Assembly (NCBI RefSeq): GCF_009709555.1
Contig: NZ_WJBG01000127.1
Location: 186,001 to 250,000 of the forward strand
From: Streptomyces blattellae
GTDB lineage: Bacteria; Actinomycetota; Actinomycetes; Streptomycetales; Streptomycetaceae
Direction: 5' to 3'
Length of the DNA: 64,000 bases
A model generated the notes under the pieces. It had not been told where the DNA came from. It saw only the letters and a program-made list of their open reading frames with translations, and ran no database searches. Positions 33,304-40,335 of this stretch are shown piece after piece. Numbering within the stretch: position 1 is the stretch's first letter; each line of letters begins with the position of its first letter. The position numbers and the translations under genes are program-made.

Positions 33304-33960
33304 TCACGGAGCTGTGGCGCGGACGAGGAGAGTCCCAATGTGCCCTGGATGCGGCGCGTCCAGCACCTGAGCCTCTGCCGTGGCGAACCCGGCCCGTGTC
33401 AGCATGCGCTCCCACACCGCCGGACGGTAGCTGTAGCGGTAGGTGAACATCGCCTTGCCGGCGAAGCCTCCCTTGTACATGCCCTGCGGCCCGTAAGCGC
33501 CGGGGATGGCTGGAGGCTGCGAGAAGACGAAGACGCCGCCGGGGTTGAGCCGCTGACGGACAAGGGAGAAGAGGCGGCTCGGGTCGGTGAACCAGGCGGC
33601 TCCGAAGATCGAGTAGACGGCGTCGTAGGCGTCCTCGTGTTCGCCCAGGTACTCCAGGACCTCGGAGCACACGAACTCCGCGCCAGTGCTGGCCCACTTC
33701 GTGGTGATCTTCTTGACCATGACGGGAGACAGGTCCACGCCCCGGGCCGTGATGCCGTGCTGAGCCAGGTGGGCGAGGGCGCGGCCGGTGCCGCAACCGA
33801 TCTCCAGGACTGAGCGAGGGGCGCCGAGTAGTTCCGGACCGGGTCCGTGACCGGCGTACTGGGTCCAGCAGAAGCTCGGTTCCGCGTCGTCCTTGAAGGC
33901 GGACTCGGCGAAGGTGTCCCACAGCTGCGTCTCGGCGGCGATGTCGTGTTGTGCGGGCAA
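33304..33960 (-). CDS. Class I SAM-dependent methyltransferase
   Basis: A 218-residue methyltransferase with the glycine-rich SAM-binding motif I (SVLEIGCGTGRALAHLA, about residues 49-65), an acidic residue ending strand beta-2 (GVDLSP), and motif-IV-like AYDAVYSIFGAAWF. LNPGGVFVFSQPP is the post-IV beta-strand. The start is TTG at 33960 with GAGGAA upstream. It lies below a very stable hairpin and follows two small genes on the same strand. No further domain indicates whether the acceptor is a small molecule or a protein. Confidence 0.85.
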   Translation of the reverse strand: MPAQHDIAAETQLWDTFAESAFKDDAEPSFCWTQYAGHGPGPELLGAPRSVLEIGCGTGRALAHLAQHGITARGVDLSPVMVKKITTKWASTGAEFVCSEVLEYLGEHEDAYDAVYSIFGAAWFTDPSRLFSLVRQRLNPGGVFVFSQPPAIPGAYGPQGMYKGGFAGKAMFTYRYSYRPAVWERMLTRAGFATAEAQVLDAPHPGHIGTLLVRATAP

Positions 33961-33981
33961 GGCAATTCCTCTTCACCAGGT

Positions 33982-34020
33982 CTGGCCCCTGTCCTCCGGG
34001 GGGCGGAGGACAGGGGCCAG
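33982..34020 (-). terminator. Perfect 17-bp hairpin upstream of the methyltransferase gene
   Basis: Arms CTGGCCCCTGTCCTCCG (33982-33998) and its exact reverse complement (34004-34020) enclose a five-base G loop. It stands between the hypothetical gene at 34031-34531 and the methyltransferase, 22 bases before the TTG. It has no T-run, so it may be an actinomycete terminator, an attenuator or an mRNA-stability element. Confidence 0.65.
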
Positions 34021-34030
34021 CGTAGGACCG

Positions 34031-34531
34031 TCAGTGGCTGTCGGGGACCTTGTTGTCGCACGGCGAGCAGTCCGTGCCGTCGATCGCCCACAGCTCCTCG
34101 TCGACGTCGAACCCGATGGACTTCAGGAAGTCCGCCGTGCGCAGGCACAGACCGTCGCGGCGGCGCTCGATGAAGGGGGCGTGGTGCTTGTAGCGGCCCT
34201 CGTTGTATACGTCGCAGAGAGCCCACCACACCGGTGTGTCGAGGATGAGCTGGTGAACGCCGATGTCGACGAGCTTGCCGACGCCCAGGTGGACCTCCGG
34301 GTGCTCCATGCAGCCGATGGTGTACATGACGGCGTTGCCGAGGATGCGTTCGGCCATGTCGCGCACCATCGTGTGGTCACGCAGCAGCAGGGCGACCTCG
34401 CGGTCCCACAGGCTCATACCGCCGTCCAGGATGTTGACGGTCAGGTGCCTGATGTGCGGCTCAACGCCGTTGAGCAGTTCCTTCGGATCCCTGGTGCGGG
34501 TGCTGGAAGGGCTGTGGAGCATGACGGTCAT
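34031..34531 (-). CDS. Conserved-looking hypothetical protein (GRDP-like pattern)
   Basis: A 166-residue protein. Its middle (DMAERILGNAVMYTIGCMEHP ... GVGKLVDIGVHQLILDTPVWWALCD ... HHAPF) recalls the helical part of glycine-rich-domain-containing-like proteins, in which an R-V-V-D-E-G-W-H-x-L-I-L-H-T stretch precedes an H-H-x-P; here the pattern is L-V-D-I-G-V-H-Q-L-I-L-D-T. That likeness is by eye only. The C-terminus carries CSPCDN. The ATG at 34531 has AGAAGGGGAAC upstream and overlaps the preceding stop (ATGA). The function is unknown. Confidence 0.65.
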   Translation of the reverse strand: MTVMLHSPSSTRTRDPKELLNGVEPHIRHLTVNILDGGMSLWDREVALLLRDHTMVRDMAERILGNAVMYTIGCMEHPEVHLGVGKLVDIGVHQLILDTPVWWALCDVYNEGRYKHHAPFIERRRDGLCLRTADFLKSIGFDVDEELWAIDGTDCSPCDNKVPDSH

Positions 34532-34908
34532 GGACGTTCCCCTTCTGGGAGGTGTCGTGCCGTGCTGGCAACCCGCCCCAGGCTCAACCTGTGCAGGGTG
34601 GGGTAGCTGAGGCGGGGACTGGAGACCACCCCGCCGGAGGTCTGTGGTCCTTCGACGAGACGGGTATCGGGGGTGGGCTGATGTCGAGGCGCCGTGTCAG
34701 CGAGAACCTGGAGGAGCTGCCCCGGTCGTACCGGCGGGCGCGGGCAGCCGCTTGCGGTTATAGGAGTGGTGGGGACAGCCGCAGCCAGATCGGGGTTCGC
34801 GAAGTCGACGCCGAGGGAGGGGAAGACGATCCCGACCTCAGTGAGCGCCGCCCTCAGAGACTCCGCCGCCGCGTGCGGGTCGACGTCCCGCAGTTCCGTC
34901 GTAGGCAT
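34528..34908 (-). CDS. Small Streptomyces-type hypothetical protein
   Basis: A 126-residue protein. Its opening, AAAESLRAALTEVGIVFPSLGVD, and its close, HRLSLGRVASTARHLPEGE, match the pattern of short actinobacterial proteins usually encoded beside Scr1/DUF5753-type regulators, where the last part reads V-x-L-G-R-x-x-x-x-x-A-R-x-L. The stop overlaps the start of the next gene, so they are coupled. It is oriented away from the DUF6879/XRE pair. I cannot assign a function. Confidence 0.55.
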   Translation of the reverse strand: MPTTELRDVDPHAAAESLRAALTEVGIVFPSLGVDFANPDLAAAVPTTPITASGCPRPPVRPGQLLQVLADTAPRHQPTPDTRLVEGPQTSGGVVSSPRLSYPTLHRLSLGRVASTARHLPEGERP

Positions 34909-35081
34909 GAACAGGACGCTACGGACATGGAGTTGATGGCCGCCATGGAAGTTGCGTGAAGTTGCTTGACTGCCTGGCGAGGTTGCGCGAGGTTGCCGAT
35001 ATGGGGCGATGGGACCCCCACCAGAAGACGCCGACCTCCGGGAAGCTTGGGAGATCAGTCCCCCAGCGGAAGGACGTGATC

Positions 35082-35840
35082 ATGGCCCGACGACTGCGTT
35101 TCAACGGCACGGGCAGCGGCGTCAACGGGTGCCCGTCCATTCATGAAGACCTCGACACGGGCGAGGTCATCGTGCACGGCCCGGCCCTCACCGACCCTGA
35201 CGACGTCACCCAGCTCCGGCACCTGAACGAGGGGGAGGTGCCGATCGTGGTGCCACGGGAACTGCTCGTCGACTTCGCCCCTGAGGAGGTCACTCGCGTG
35301 CCGAACATCATCGGGCTGGATGAGTTCGACCGGCTCTTCACGCAGTTCGAGCACACGGCGTGGCGCCTGGAAACCCGCCGCCGGTACGCGTCCGACGAGC
35401 TCACGGATACGTACGCGCAGTTCACCCGCGGCGAGCCCGTCAACTGGGAAGGCGTCGACGTCGAGTGGTGTGCCGAGCGCGGCGAGCAGACCGGGCTCGG
35501 CAAACGGTTCGAGCGTGTCCGCATCGTCGACGATCCGCCGACGGCTGGCCAGCTCTATCTGCTCGACAACGCACGCCGCAACAGCGCCGTCGGCGAGGAG
35601 ATCCACAACCTGTGGCGAGAGAATGTCGACCGGCTCAGCCTGCCCGACGAAGACTTCTGGATCTTCGACTCCCGGCTGGTCGCCCTCCTCAACTTCGATG
35701 ACGGCGACAACCTGGTCAACGTCGAACTGATCACGGAGCCTGCGGCAGTCCTGCGATATGCCATGGCACGTGACACGGCGATGCACCACGCCGTCCCGTA
35801 CGAGCAGTTCGCGGCGCAGCTGACCGCGAAGGAGGACTGA
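35082..35840 (+). CDS. DUF6879-family protein
   Basis: A 252-residue protein. The N-terminal ~70 residues (NGTGSGVNGCPSIHED ... VIVHGPAL) are an actinobacterial small domain, and from ~75 the DUF6879 pattern appears: LFTQFEHTAWRLETRRRYASDE and, near the end, FDDGDNLVNVELI and AVPYEQFAAQL. The ATG at 35082 has GGAAGGA upstream; the longer upstream frame lacks a ribosome binding site. It is 16 bases before the XRE gene, and such pairs are common in Streptomyces, where DUF6879 may act as a toxin-like or partner protein of the Scr1-type regulator. That role is not proved. Confidence 0.75.
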   Translation: MARRLRFNGTGSGVNGCPSIHEDLDTGEVIVHGPALTDPDDVTQLRHLNEGEVPIVVPRELLVDFAPEEVTRVPNIIGLDEFDRLFTQFEHTAWRLETRRRYASDELTDTYAQFTRGEPVNWEGVDVEWCAERGEQTGLGKRFERVRIVDDPPTAGQLYLLDNARRNSAVGEEIHNLWRENVDRLSLPDEDFWIFDSRLVALLNFDDGDNLVNVELITEPAAVLRYAMARDTAMHHAVPYEQFAAQLTAKED

Positions 35841-35856
35841 GAGCAGGTGAGCACCG

Positions 35857-36708
35857 GTGAGCACGGACTATCAGCAGGCACGAGAAGCTCTCGGGGTACG
35901 GCTACGCGAACTCCGGCTCTCCGCCCCTGGACGCCGGCTCACCGGTACGGACCTCGCCGAGCAGTACGGGTGGAACAAGTCCAAGGTCAGCAGGCTGGAG
36001 AACGGCAGACAGACTCCAACACCCGATGACCTGCGCAAGTGGGCGGAGGCAACCGGCCAGGCCGAGGCGTACGACGAGCTGCTGGCCCGCCTCCGTGGCT
36101 TCGAGTCCCACATCCGGTCATGGCGGCGACAGCTGGCCGCCGGGCACAAGCCAGTCCAGGACACCCACCTGAGCGCTCACGCCGACGCCTCCGTCTTCCG
36201 TGGCTGGGAGTCCTCCATGATCTTCGGGATTCTCCAGACTCCGGACTACGCCCGGTCGATCTTCACGAGGTACGCGGAGCTGCAGCGATCGCCACGCGAC
36301 ACCGAGGAAGCAGTCCGGTCCCGCATGAAACGGCAAGAGGCGCTGTACGACTCCTCGAAGCGTTTCCACCTCATCCTGTGGGAGGCCGCCCTTCACGCCC
36401 TGATCTGTCCGCCCTCGGTGCTCGCGGCCCAGCTCGACCGACTCGCAGGAGCCGTCGGCCTGGACACGGTAGAGCTGGGGATCATCCCACTGCATGCCTC
36501 GCTCAAGATCCCCCCAGCCACCGCCTTCTGGATCTACGACGACCATCAGGTGATCGTCGAGAACTGGCACGCGGAGTTGTGGATCGACGACGAAACCAGT
36601 GTGGGCACCTATCTCCGGACCTGGAAGACGCTCCGGGAGTCCGCCGTGTACGGCGTCGATGCGCAGAATCTCATCAGCGCAGCACGATGGACGTTGCGCT
36701 CGCGCTGA
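35857..36708 (+). CDS. XRE-family regulator with Scr1-type (DUF5753) domain
   Basis: A 283-residue protein with an N-terminal HTH at residues ~12-70 (LGVRLRELRLSAPGRRLTGTDLAEQYGWNKSKVSRLENG) and a DUF5753 domain from ~95 on (FRGWESSMIFGILQTPDYARSIF ... RMKRQEALYDSSKRFHLILWEAAL). Such Scr1-family proteins act as antitoxin-like regulators with a small partner gene. Usually a DUF397 gene follows; none is seen here within the next ~400 bases. The start is GTG at 35857, 16 bases after the DUF6879 stop. It belongs to the accessory block that splits the hydroxyproline region. Confidence 0.87.
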   Translation: MSTDYQQAREALGVRLRELRLSAPGRRLTGTDLAEQYGWNKSKVSRLENGRQTPTPDDLRKWAEATGQAEAYDELLARLRGFESHIRSWRRQLAAGHKPVQDTHLSAHADASVFRGWESSMIFGILQTPDYARSIFTRYAELQRSPRDTEEAVRSRMKRQEALYDSSKRFHLILWEAALHALICPPSVLAAQLDRLAGAVGLDTVELGIIPLHASLKIPPATAFWIYDDHQVIVENWHAELWIDDETSVGTYLRTWKTLRESAVYGVDAQNLISAARWTLRSR

Positions 36709-37075
36709 GCCCGATTTTCGAGAGACTCGTTCTCAACGACGTCAGCGCTCCCGGGTACGGGAGGGGCTGGCTGGTTCCATACGTTGAGGCCATGGCGTGG
36801 ACGGTCCTCGGCCACTCACTCAGCTGGGACGGCTGACTGAACGTCGGGCATCAGAAACAGAAACAAACCTGCCGGATCAAGCGACTTTCCTCGGCCCGGC
36901 AAGTCGTCGTTTCCGGCGAGTTCTACAGCGGAGGCGACTGGCACAGGAAGTAGCAACGAAACCAGTCGTCGTGCTGGCGCTCGTGCTCGGCCATGGACGG
37001 CAGAAGACGGAATCGGACGTCGACGGTTCACTCGTGTCAAATCTGTAGACGCCGACGGGGACGATCGCCCCGGCC
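36709..37075. other. Gene-poor stretch after the XRE gene
   Basis: About 370 bases with lower GC and lower coding periodicity than the surroundings (for example CAGAAACAGAAACAAACCTG near 36850). Open frames exist on both strands, but none has a ribosome binding site with protein-like composition. It may be degenerate accessory DNA. Confidence 0.35.
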
Positions 37076-37174
37076 TCAGGCGAACGGGCACAAGTCGGGC
37101 GGCGGCAAGGCCATCCGCGACTTCCCCTGCACGGCACGCTTCTTGGTGACCTTGCGCTTCTGGCTGACGGGCAT
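37076..37174 (-). CDS. Very small basic protein, hypothetical
   Basis: A 32-codon frame, MPVSQKRKVTKKRAVQGKSR... ending DLCPFA, starts at an ATG preceded by GGGGAGC at a good distance. It is Lys/Arg-rich in the first 20 residues, as in small nucleic-acid-binding proteins of mobile elements. No family is recognised. It lies near the tRNA fragment in the accessory block. Confidence 0.3.
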   Translation of the reverse strand: MPVSQKRKVTKKRAVQGKSRMALPPPDLCPFA

Positions 37175-37303
37175 GGGCACTCTGCTCCCCGCTGGTCGTG
37201 TCTAGTCCGCGGCATCGCGCCGTGGCTGGCAGTACCTCATCGGCGCTCCTCGCCTCCGGGTGTAATGGACGGTGACGCGTGAGATTCTGTGAGACACCAA
37301 CGC

Positions 37304-37340
37304 AAAAGCCCTGACCCCCACTTGGGAGGATCAGGGCCTT
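37304..37340 (-). terminator. Rho-independent-type terminator downstream of the tRNA fragment
   Basis: GCCCTGA (37308-37314) and TCAGGGC (37331-37337) form a stem. On the minus strand the second arm is followed directly by TTTT (plus-strand AAAA at 37304-37307). It sits about 20 bases after the 3' end of the tRNA half, as a tRNA gene's own terminator would. Confidence 0.7.
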
Positions 37341-37357
37341 GACCTGGTGTTTCTTCG

Positions 37358-37400
37358 CGCACTCGGCAGGATTCGAACCTGCAACCTTCTGATCCGTAGT
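37358..37400 (-). other. 3' half of a tRNA-Arg (ACG) gene, attachment-site-like fragment
   Basis: On the minus strand these 43 bases read from the anticodon loop (CTACGGA, anticodon ACG) through TCAGA, the variable loop, a perfect T-arm (GCAGG-TTCGAAT-CCTGC) and the acceptor strand CGAGTGC plus G. The 5' half is missing: the sequence before it is the end of a coding gene, and AGTAA there cannot pair with TCAGA. The break in the anticodon loop is the classic crossover place for integrases that target tRNA genes. It is therefore probably an att remnant, not a working tRNA. Confidence 0.75.
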
Positions 37401-38809
37401 TACTGGGCCGCATCACTCGGCTTCGGTTCCCCGGCACGGGCCAGCACCCCCAACGGCACCGGCCGGGCGAACGGTCTGCGGCCCGGCGTCTCACCGCACC
37501 CGGCCAGCCCCGCGACCGCGGGCCCGCACACCCGCCCCTGGCACCAGCCCATTCCGGCCCGCGTCAGCAGCTTCACGGTCCGCAGGTCACCGGCGCCGAG
37601 GTCGGCGACGGCCTCGCGGATCGCGCCGCCGGTCACCTCCTCGCAGCGGCAGACCACGGTGTCGTCGGTGACCTGCTCGGCCCAGTGGGCGGGTGGCGCG
37701 TACACGGGGTCCAGCGCGGCGAAGAACTCCCGCAGCCCGTTACGGGACTTGGCCGCCGCGGCCCAGGCGTGCGGGTCGGGGGCGGCACCGTTCAGCCGCG
37801 CGGCGGCCGAGCATCCCGCGATGTGCCCCTCGGCGAGGGCGAGGGCCGCGCCGCCGATGCCGGTGGTCTCGCCCGCGGCCCAGACGCCGGGGACGTCGGT
37901 GCGCTGATCGCCGTCGACGTCGACGCCCGGTCCGTCGAGGCGGCAGCCGAGGGTCTCGGCGAGGTCGGTGTGCGGCAGCATGCCGTGGCCGACGGCGAGG
38001 GTGTCGCAGGGGATGCGCCGCTCGGTGCCCGGCCGCACGCGTCCGGCGCCGTCGAGCGCGGCGACGGTCACCGCCTCGATGCGTCCGGTGCCGTGCGCCT
38101 CGACCACGGTGTGGCGGACGAGCGTGCGCACCCGGTGCCGGAGCAACCGGGCGGCGTACCGGGCGCCTTCGCCGACCTTGCCCGGCTGAGCCGCGAGCGC
38201 CCGGGTCCGTCGTACGAAATCCCTGGGATCGGCGGACTCGACGAGCGCCGCCACCTTCACCCCGGCCGCGGCCAGTCCGGTCGCCACCGGCAGCAGCAGC
38301 GGCCCGGTCCCGGCGACCACGGCGGTGGGCCCGGAGACGGCGAGGGCGCCCTTGAGCATGGCCTGCGCGCCGCCCGCTGTGACGACGCCGGGGAGGGTCC
38401 AGCCGGGGAAGGGCAGCACCTTCTCGTATCCGCCGGTGGCGAGGACAGTGGCGTCGGCGTGCACGACGGCCGGTTCCTCCTGCTCGGGACCGAGCAGCGC
38501 GTGCACCGTGAAGCGGCCCGACTGCCGTTCCACGAGCCATGCATGATGGTCCGTCAAGTGCATGACCCGGCCTGACTCGACCTGTCCGGCGAGGGCGTCC
38601 CGCAGCCGCTCCCAGGTCCGCCACTGGTGGTGCAGGGCCTGCGGGCGCCGGGCCCGGAGCGCGGCGGCGGGCTGACGGTAGAACTGCCCGCCCGCCTCCG
38701 CCGCCGAGTCGATGAGGGTGACCCGGACGCCGCGCGCCGCGGCGGCCACGGTGGCGGCGAGGCCCGCCGGGCCCGCGCCGATGACGGCGAGATGCGGCCG
38801 TTCAGTCAT
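37400..38809 (-). CDS. NAD(P)/FAD-dependent oxidoreductase subunit of a hydroxyproline-type dehydrogenase (HcnB-like)
   Basis: A 469-residue flavoprotein: FAD-binding GAGPAGLAATVAAA at residues 9-22, a second dinucleotide site around VSGPTAVVAGTGPLLLPVA, and a C-terminal BFD-type [2Fe-2S] region with CRCEEVTGG and a later CQGRVCG (Cys pairs). This is the alpha/HcnB-like subunit of multi-subunit amino-acid dehydrogenases (D-hydroxyproline dehydrogenase, octopine/nopaline oxidase type). The ATG at 38809 overlaps the end of the ferredoxin-like subunit gene. Its TAA stop lies at the edge of the tRNA fragment, so the C-terminus (GVLARAGEPKPSDAAQ) may have been altered by an insertion. Confidence 0.85.
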   Translation of the reverse strand: MTERPHLAVIGAGPAGLAATVAAAARGVRVTLIDSAAEAGGQFYRQPAAALRARRPQALHHQWRTWERLRDALAGQVESGRVMHLTDHHAWLVERQSGRFTVHALLGPEQEEPAVVHADATVLATGGYEKVLPFPGWTLPGVVTAGGAQAMLKGALAVSGPTAVVAGTGPLLLPVATGLAAAGVKVAALVESADPRDFVRRTRALAAQPGKVGEGARYAARLLRHRVRTLVRHTVVEAHGTGRIEAVTVAALDGAGRVRPGTERRIPCDTLAVGHGMLPHTDLAETLGCRLDGPGVDVDGDQRTDVPGVWAAGETTGIGGAALALAEGHIAGCSAAARLNGAAPDPHAWAAAAKSRNGLREFFAALDPVYAPPAHWAEQVTDDTVVCRCEEVTGGAIREAVADLGAGDLRTVKLLTRAGMGWCQGRVCGPAVAGLAGCGETPGRRPFARPVPLGVLARAGEPKPSDAAQ

Positions 38810-39104
38810 CGTGCCCCGTCCCGTCCTGCGTGCGGATCGCATCGCCCGGCCGCGCCGGCACGAGGCAAGCTCGCTGGTTCGGGCGGTCGTTCACGGTGAC
38901 CAGACAGTCGAAGCAGACGCCGATGCCGCAGAAGATTCCGCGCGGCCGGCCTTCGACGCGGGTGGTGCGCCAGGAGGTGACGCCGGCCGCCCAGAGCGCG
39001 GCGGCGACGGTCTGGCCGGGGAACGCCTCGATCTCGCGGCCGTCCAGGGTGACCGTGAAGGCGGGACCCGGCCGGGCCGCGGCCAGGTCGACGGGGGTTC
39101 TCAT
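38802..39104 (-). CDS. (2Fe-2S)-binding subunit (HcnA-like)
   Basis: A 100-residue ferredoxin-like protein with a plant-type cluster motif: GIFCGIGVCFDCLVTV gives the C-x4-C-x2-C, and QRACLVPA the fourth Cys. It has the fold of HcnA and of the small subunit of D-hydroxyproline dehydrogenase. It transfers electrons between the two flavoproteins. The ATG at 39104 overlaps the upstream stop (ATGA), and its own stop overlaps the next start, so all three subunits are translationally coupled. Confidence 0.88.
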   Translation of the reverse strand: MRTPVDLAAARPGPAFTVTLDGREIEAFPGQTVAAALWAAGVTSWRTTRVEGRPRGIFCGIGVCFDCLVTVNDRPNQRACLVPARPGDAIRTQDGTGHDD

Positions 39105-40252
39105 ACGTCCTGTCCCCCGAAGCGGTCGGGCCGGAACGGCGTCAGATCCAGGTCCGGGGCCTTCTCGGTCAGCGCCTGTGCGATCAGTTGCCCCGTGCCG
39201 GTCGCGAGCCCGATGCCGGCGCCCTCGTGGCCGCAGGCGTGGTGGAGCCCCGGCACCCGTGGATCGGGGCCGATGGCGGGCAGGTGGTCGGGCATGTACG
39301 GCCGGAAGCCGAGGTAGGCGCGCATCGCGCGGACCCGTTCCAGGAACGGGAACAGCCGCGTCGCGCCGGCCGCGAGCGCCCGCACGGCCGGCAGCGAGAA
39401 GGACCGGTCGAAGCCGACGCGTTCACGGCTCGCGCCGATGAGGACCGGCCCGGCGGCCGTGCCCTCCACGACCGGCGAGGTCTGCAGTGCCGCCGAGTCG
39501 CTGGCGACGTCGGCCACGTAGTCGGCGGCGTACACCTTGTGGTGGACCATGCGCGGGAGCGGCTCGGTGACGAGGACGAAGCCGCGGCGCGGGAGGACGG
39601 GGAGGTCCACGCCGGCGAGGGCGGCGAGGGCGGCGCCCCAGGTGCCCGCCGCGTTGACGACCGCCGGGGCGTGCAGATCGCCTCCGTCGGTGCGGACGCC
39701 GCGGACCGCCCCGCCCGGGGTGCGCAGGATGTCCGTCACGGTCCGGCCGGTGCGCAGGCGGGCGCCGGAGGCCTTGAGGAGGTGGGCGGCGGCCAGGGCG
39801 GGCATGACCTGGGAGTCCTGGGGGTAGTGGACGGCGCCGGGGAGGCCGGGGGCGAGATGGGGTTCGAGGTCGTACAGGGCGTCGGGTGCGACGGGTTGAG
39901 CGGTGACTCCGGCGGCGCGCTGTCCGTCGGCGAAGCGCTCCAGGGCGGTGAGCCCGCTGGGGGAGGTGGCCACCACCACGCCGCCCTTGGCCTCGTACTC
40001 CACCGACTTCCCGAACTCCGCGCCGAGTTCGGCCCACAGGCGGCCGGACAGGAGTGCGAGGTCCAGTTCGGGGCCGGGTTCCTTGTCGGAGACGAGGATG
40101 TTGCCCTCACCGGCGCCGGTCGTGCCGCCGGCCACCGGGCCACGGTCGACGACTGTCACGTCGAGGCCCGCGCGGGTGGCGTAGAGGGCGCACGCGGCGC
40201 CCGCCATGCCGGCCCCGACGACCACGACATCGCAGGTCAGTCGCTTGCTCAC
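39101..40252 (-). CDS. FAD-dependent amino-acid oxidase subunit (HcnC-like)
   Basis: A 383-residue DAO-type flavoprotein: VVVGAGMAGAACALYATRAGLDV with the GxGxxG at residues 12-17, the DAO middle region (VHYPQDSQVMPALAAAHLLKAS), and the C-terminal YMPDHLPAIGPDPRVPGLHHACGHEG. It is the substrate-oxidising subunit of the three-part dehydrogenase, here most likely acting on cis-4-hydroxy-D-proline to give the pyrroline. It starts with GTG at 40252, with no good Shine-Dalgarno; the operator-like ATGTCACAT ends ten bases upstream, so the transcript may be short-leadered or leaderless. Confidence 0.88.
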   Translation of the reverse strand: MSKRLTCDVVVVGAGMAGAACALYATRAGLDVTVVDRGPVAGGTTGAGEGNILVSDKEPGPELDLALLSGRLWAELGAEFGKSVEYEAKGGVVVATSPSGLTALERFADGQRAAGVTAQPVAPDALYDLEPHLAPGLPGAVHYPQDSQVMPALAAAHLLKASGARLRTGRTVTDILRTPGGAVRGVRTDGGDLHAPAVVNAAGTWGAALAALAGVDLPVLPRRGFVLVTEPLPRMVHHKVYAADYVADVASDSAALQTSPVVEGTAAGPVLIGASRERVGFDRSFSLPAVRALAAGATRLFPFLERVRAMRAYLGFRPYMPDHLPAIGPDPRVPGLHHACGHEGAGIGLATGTGQLIAQALTEKAPDLDLTPFRPDRFGGQDV

Positions 40253-40261
40253 GGCAGTACT

Positions 40262-40270
40262 ATGTCACAT
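40262..40270. promoter_or_regulatory. ATGTCACAT operator-like site between the dehydrogenase and peptidase genes
   Basis: Third exact copy of the nonamer, in the context T-ATGTCACAT-A. It lies in the 83-base gap between the divergent dehydrogenase operon and Xaa-Pro aminopeptidase gene, so one bound GntR dimer could control both directions. Confidence 0.6.
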
Positions 40271-40335
40271 ACCGCTCTAGCTGGGAACGTCGTCACCCTG
40301 GGAACGCCACCACACACGGAAGAGGTGCCCCCGAC

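Noticed and set aside
34552..34959. 136-codon plus-strand frame opposite the small minus-strand gene at 34528-34908
   Set aside because: The minus-strand product shows a known small-protein pattern and couples to the next gene; the plus frame shows neither.
36816..37215. Several 80-110-codon frames on both strands after the XRE gene
   Set aside because: No ribosome binding sites, biased composition and mutual overlap; only the 32-codon frame at 37076-37174 has a usable start signal, and it remains doubtful.
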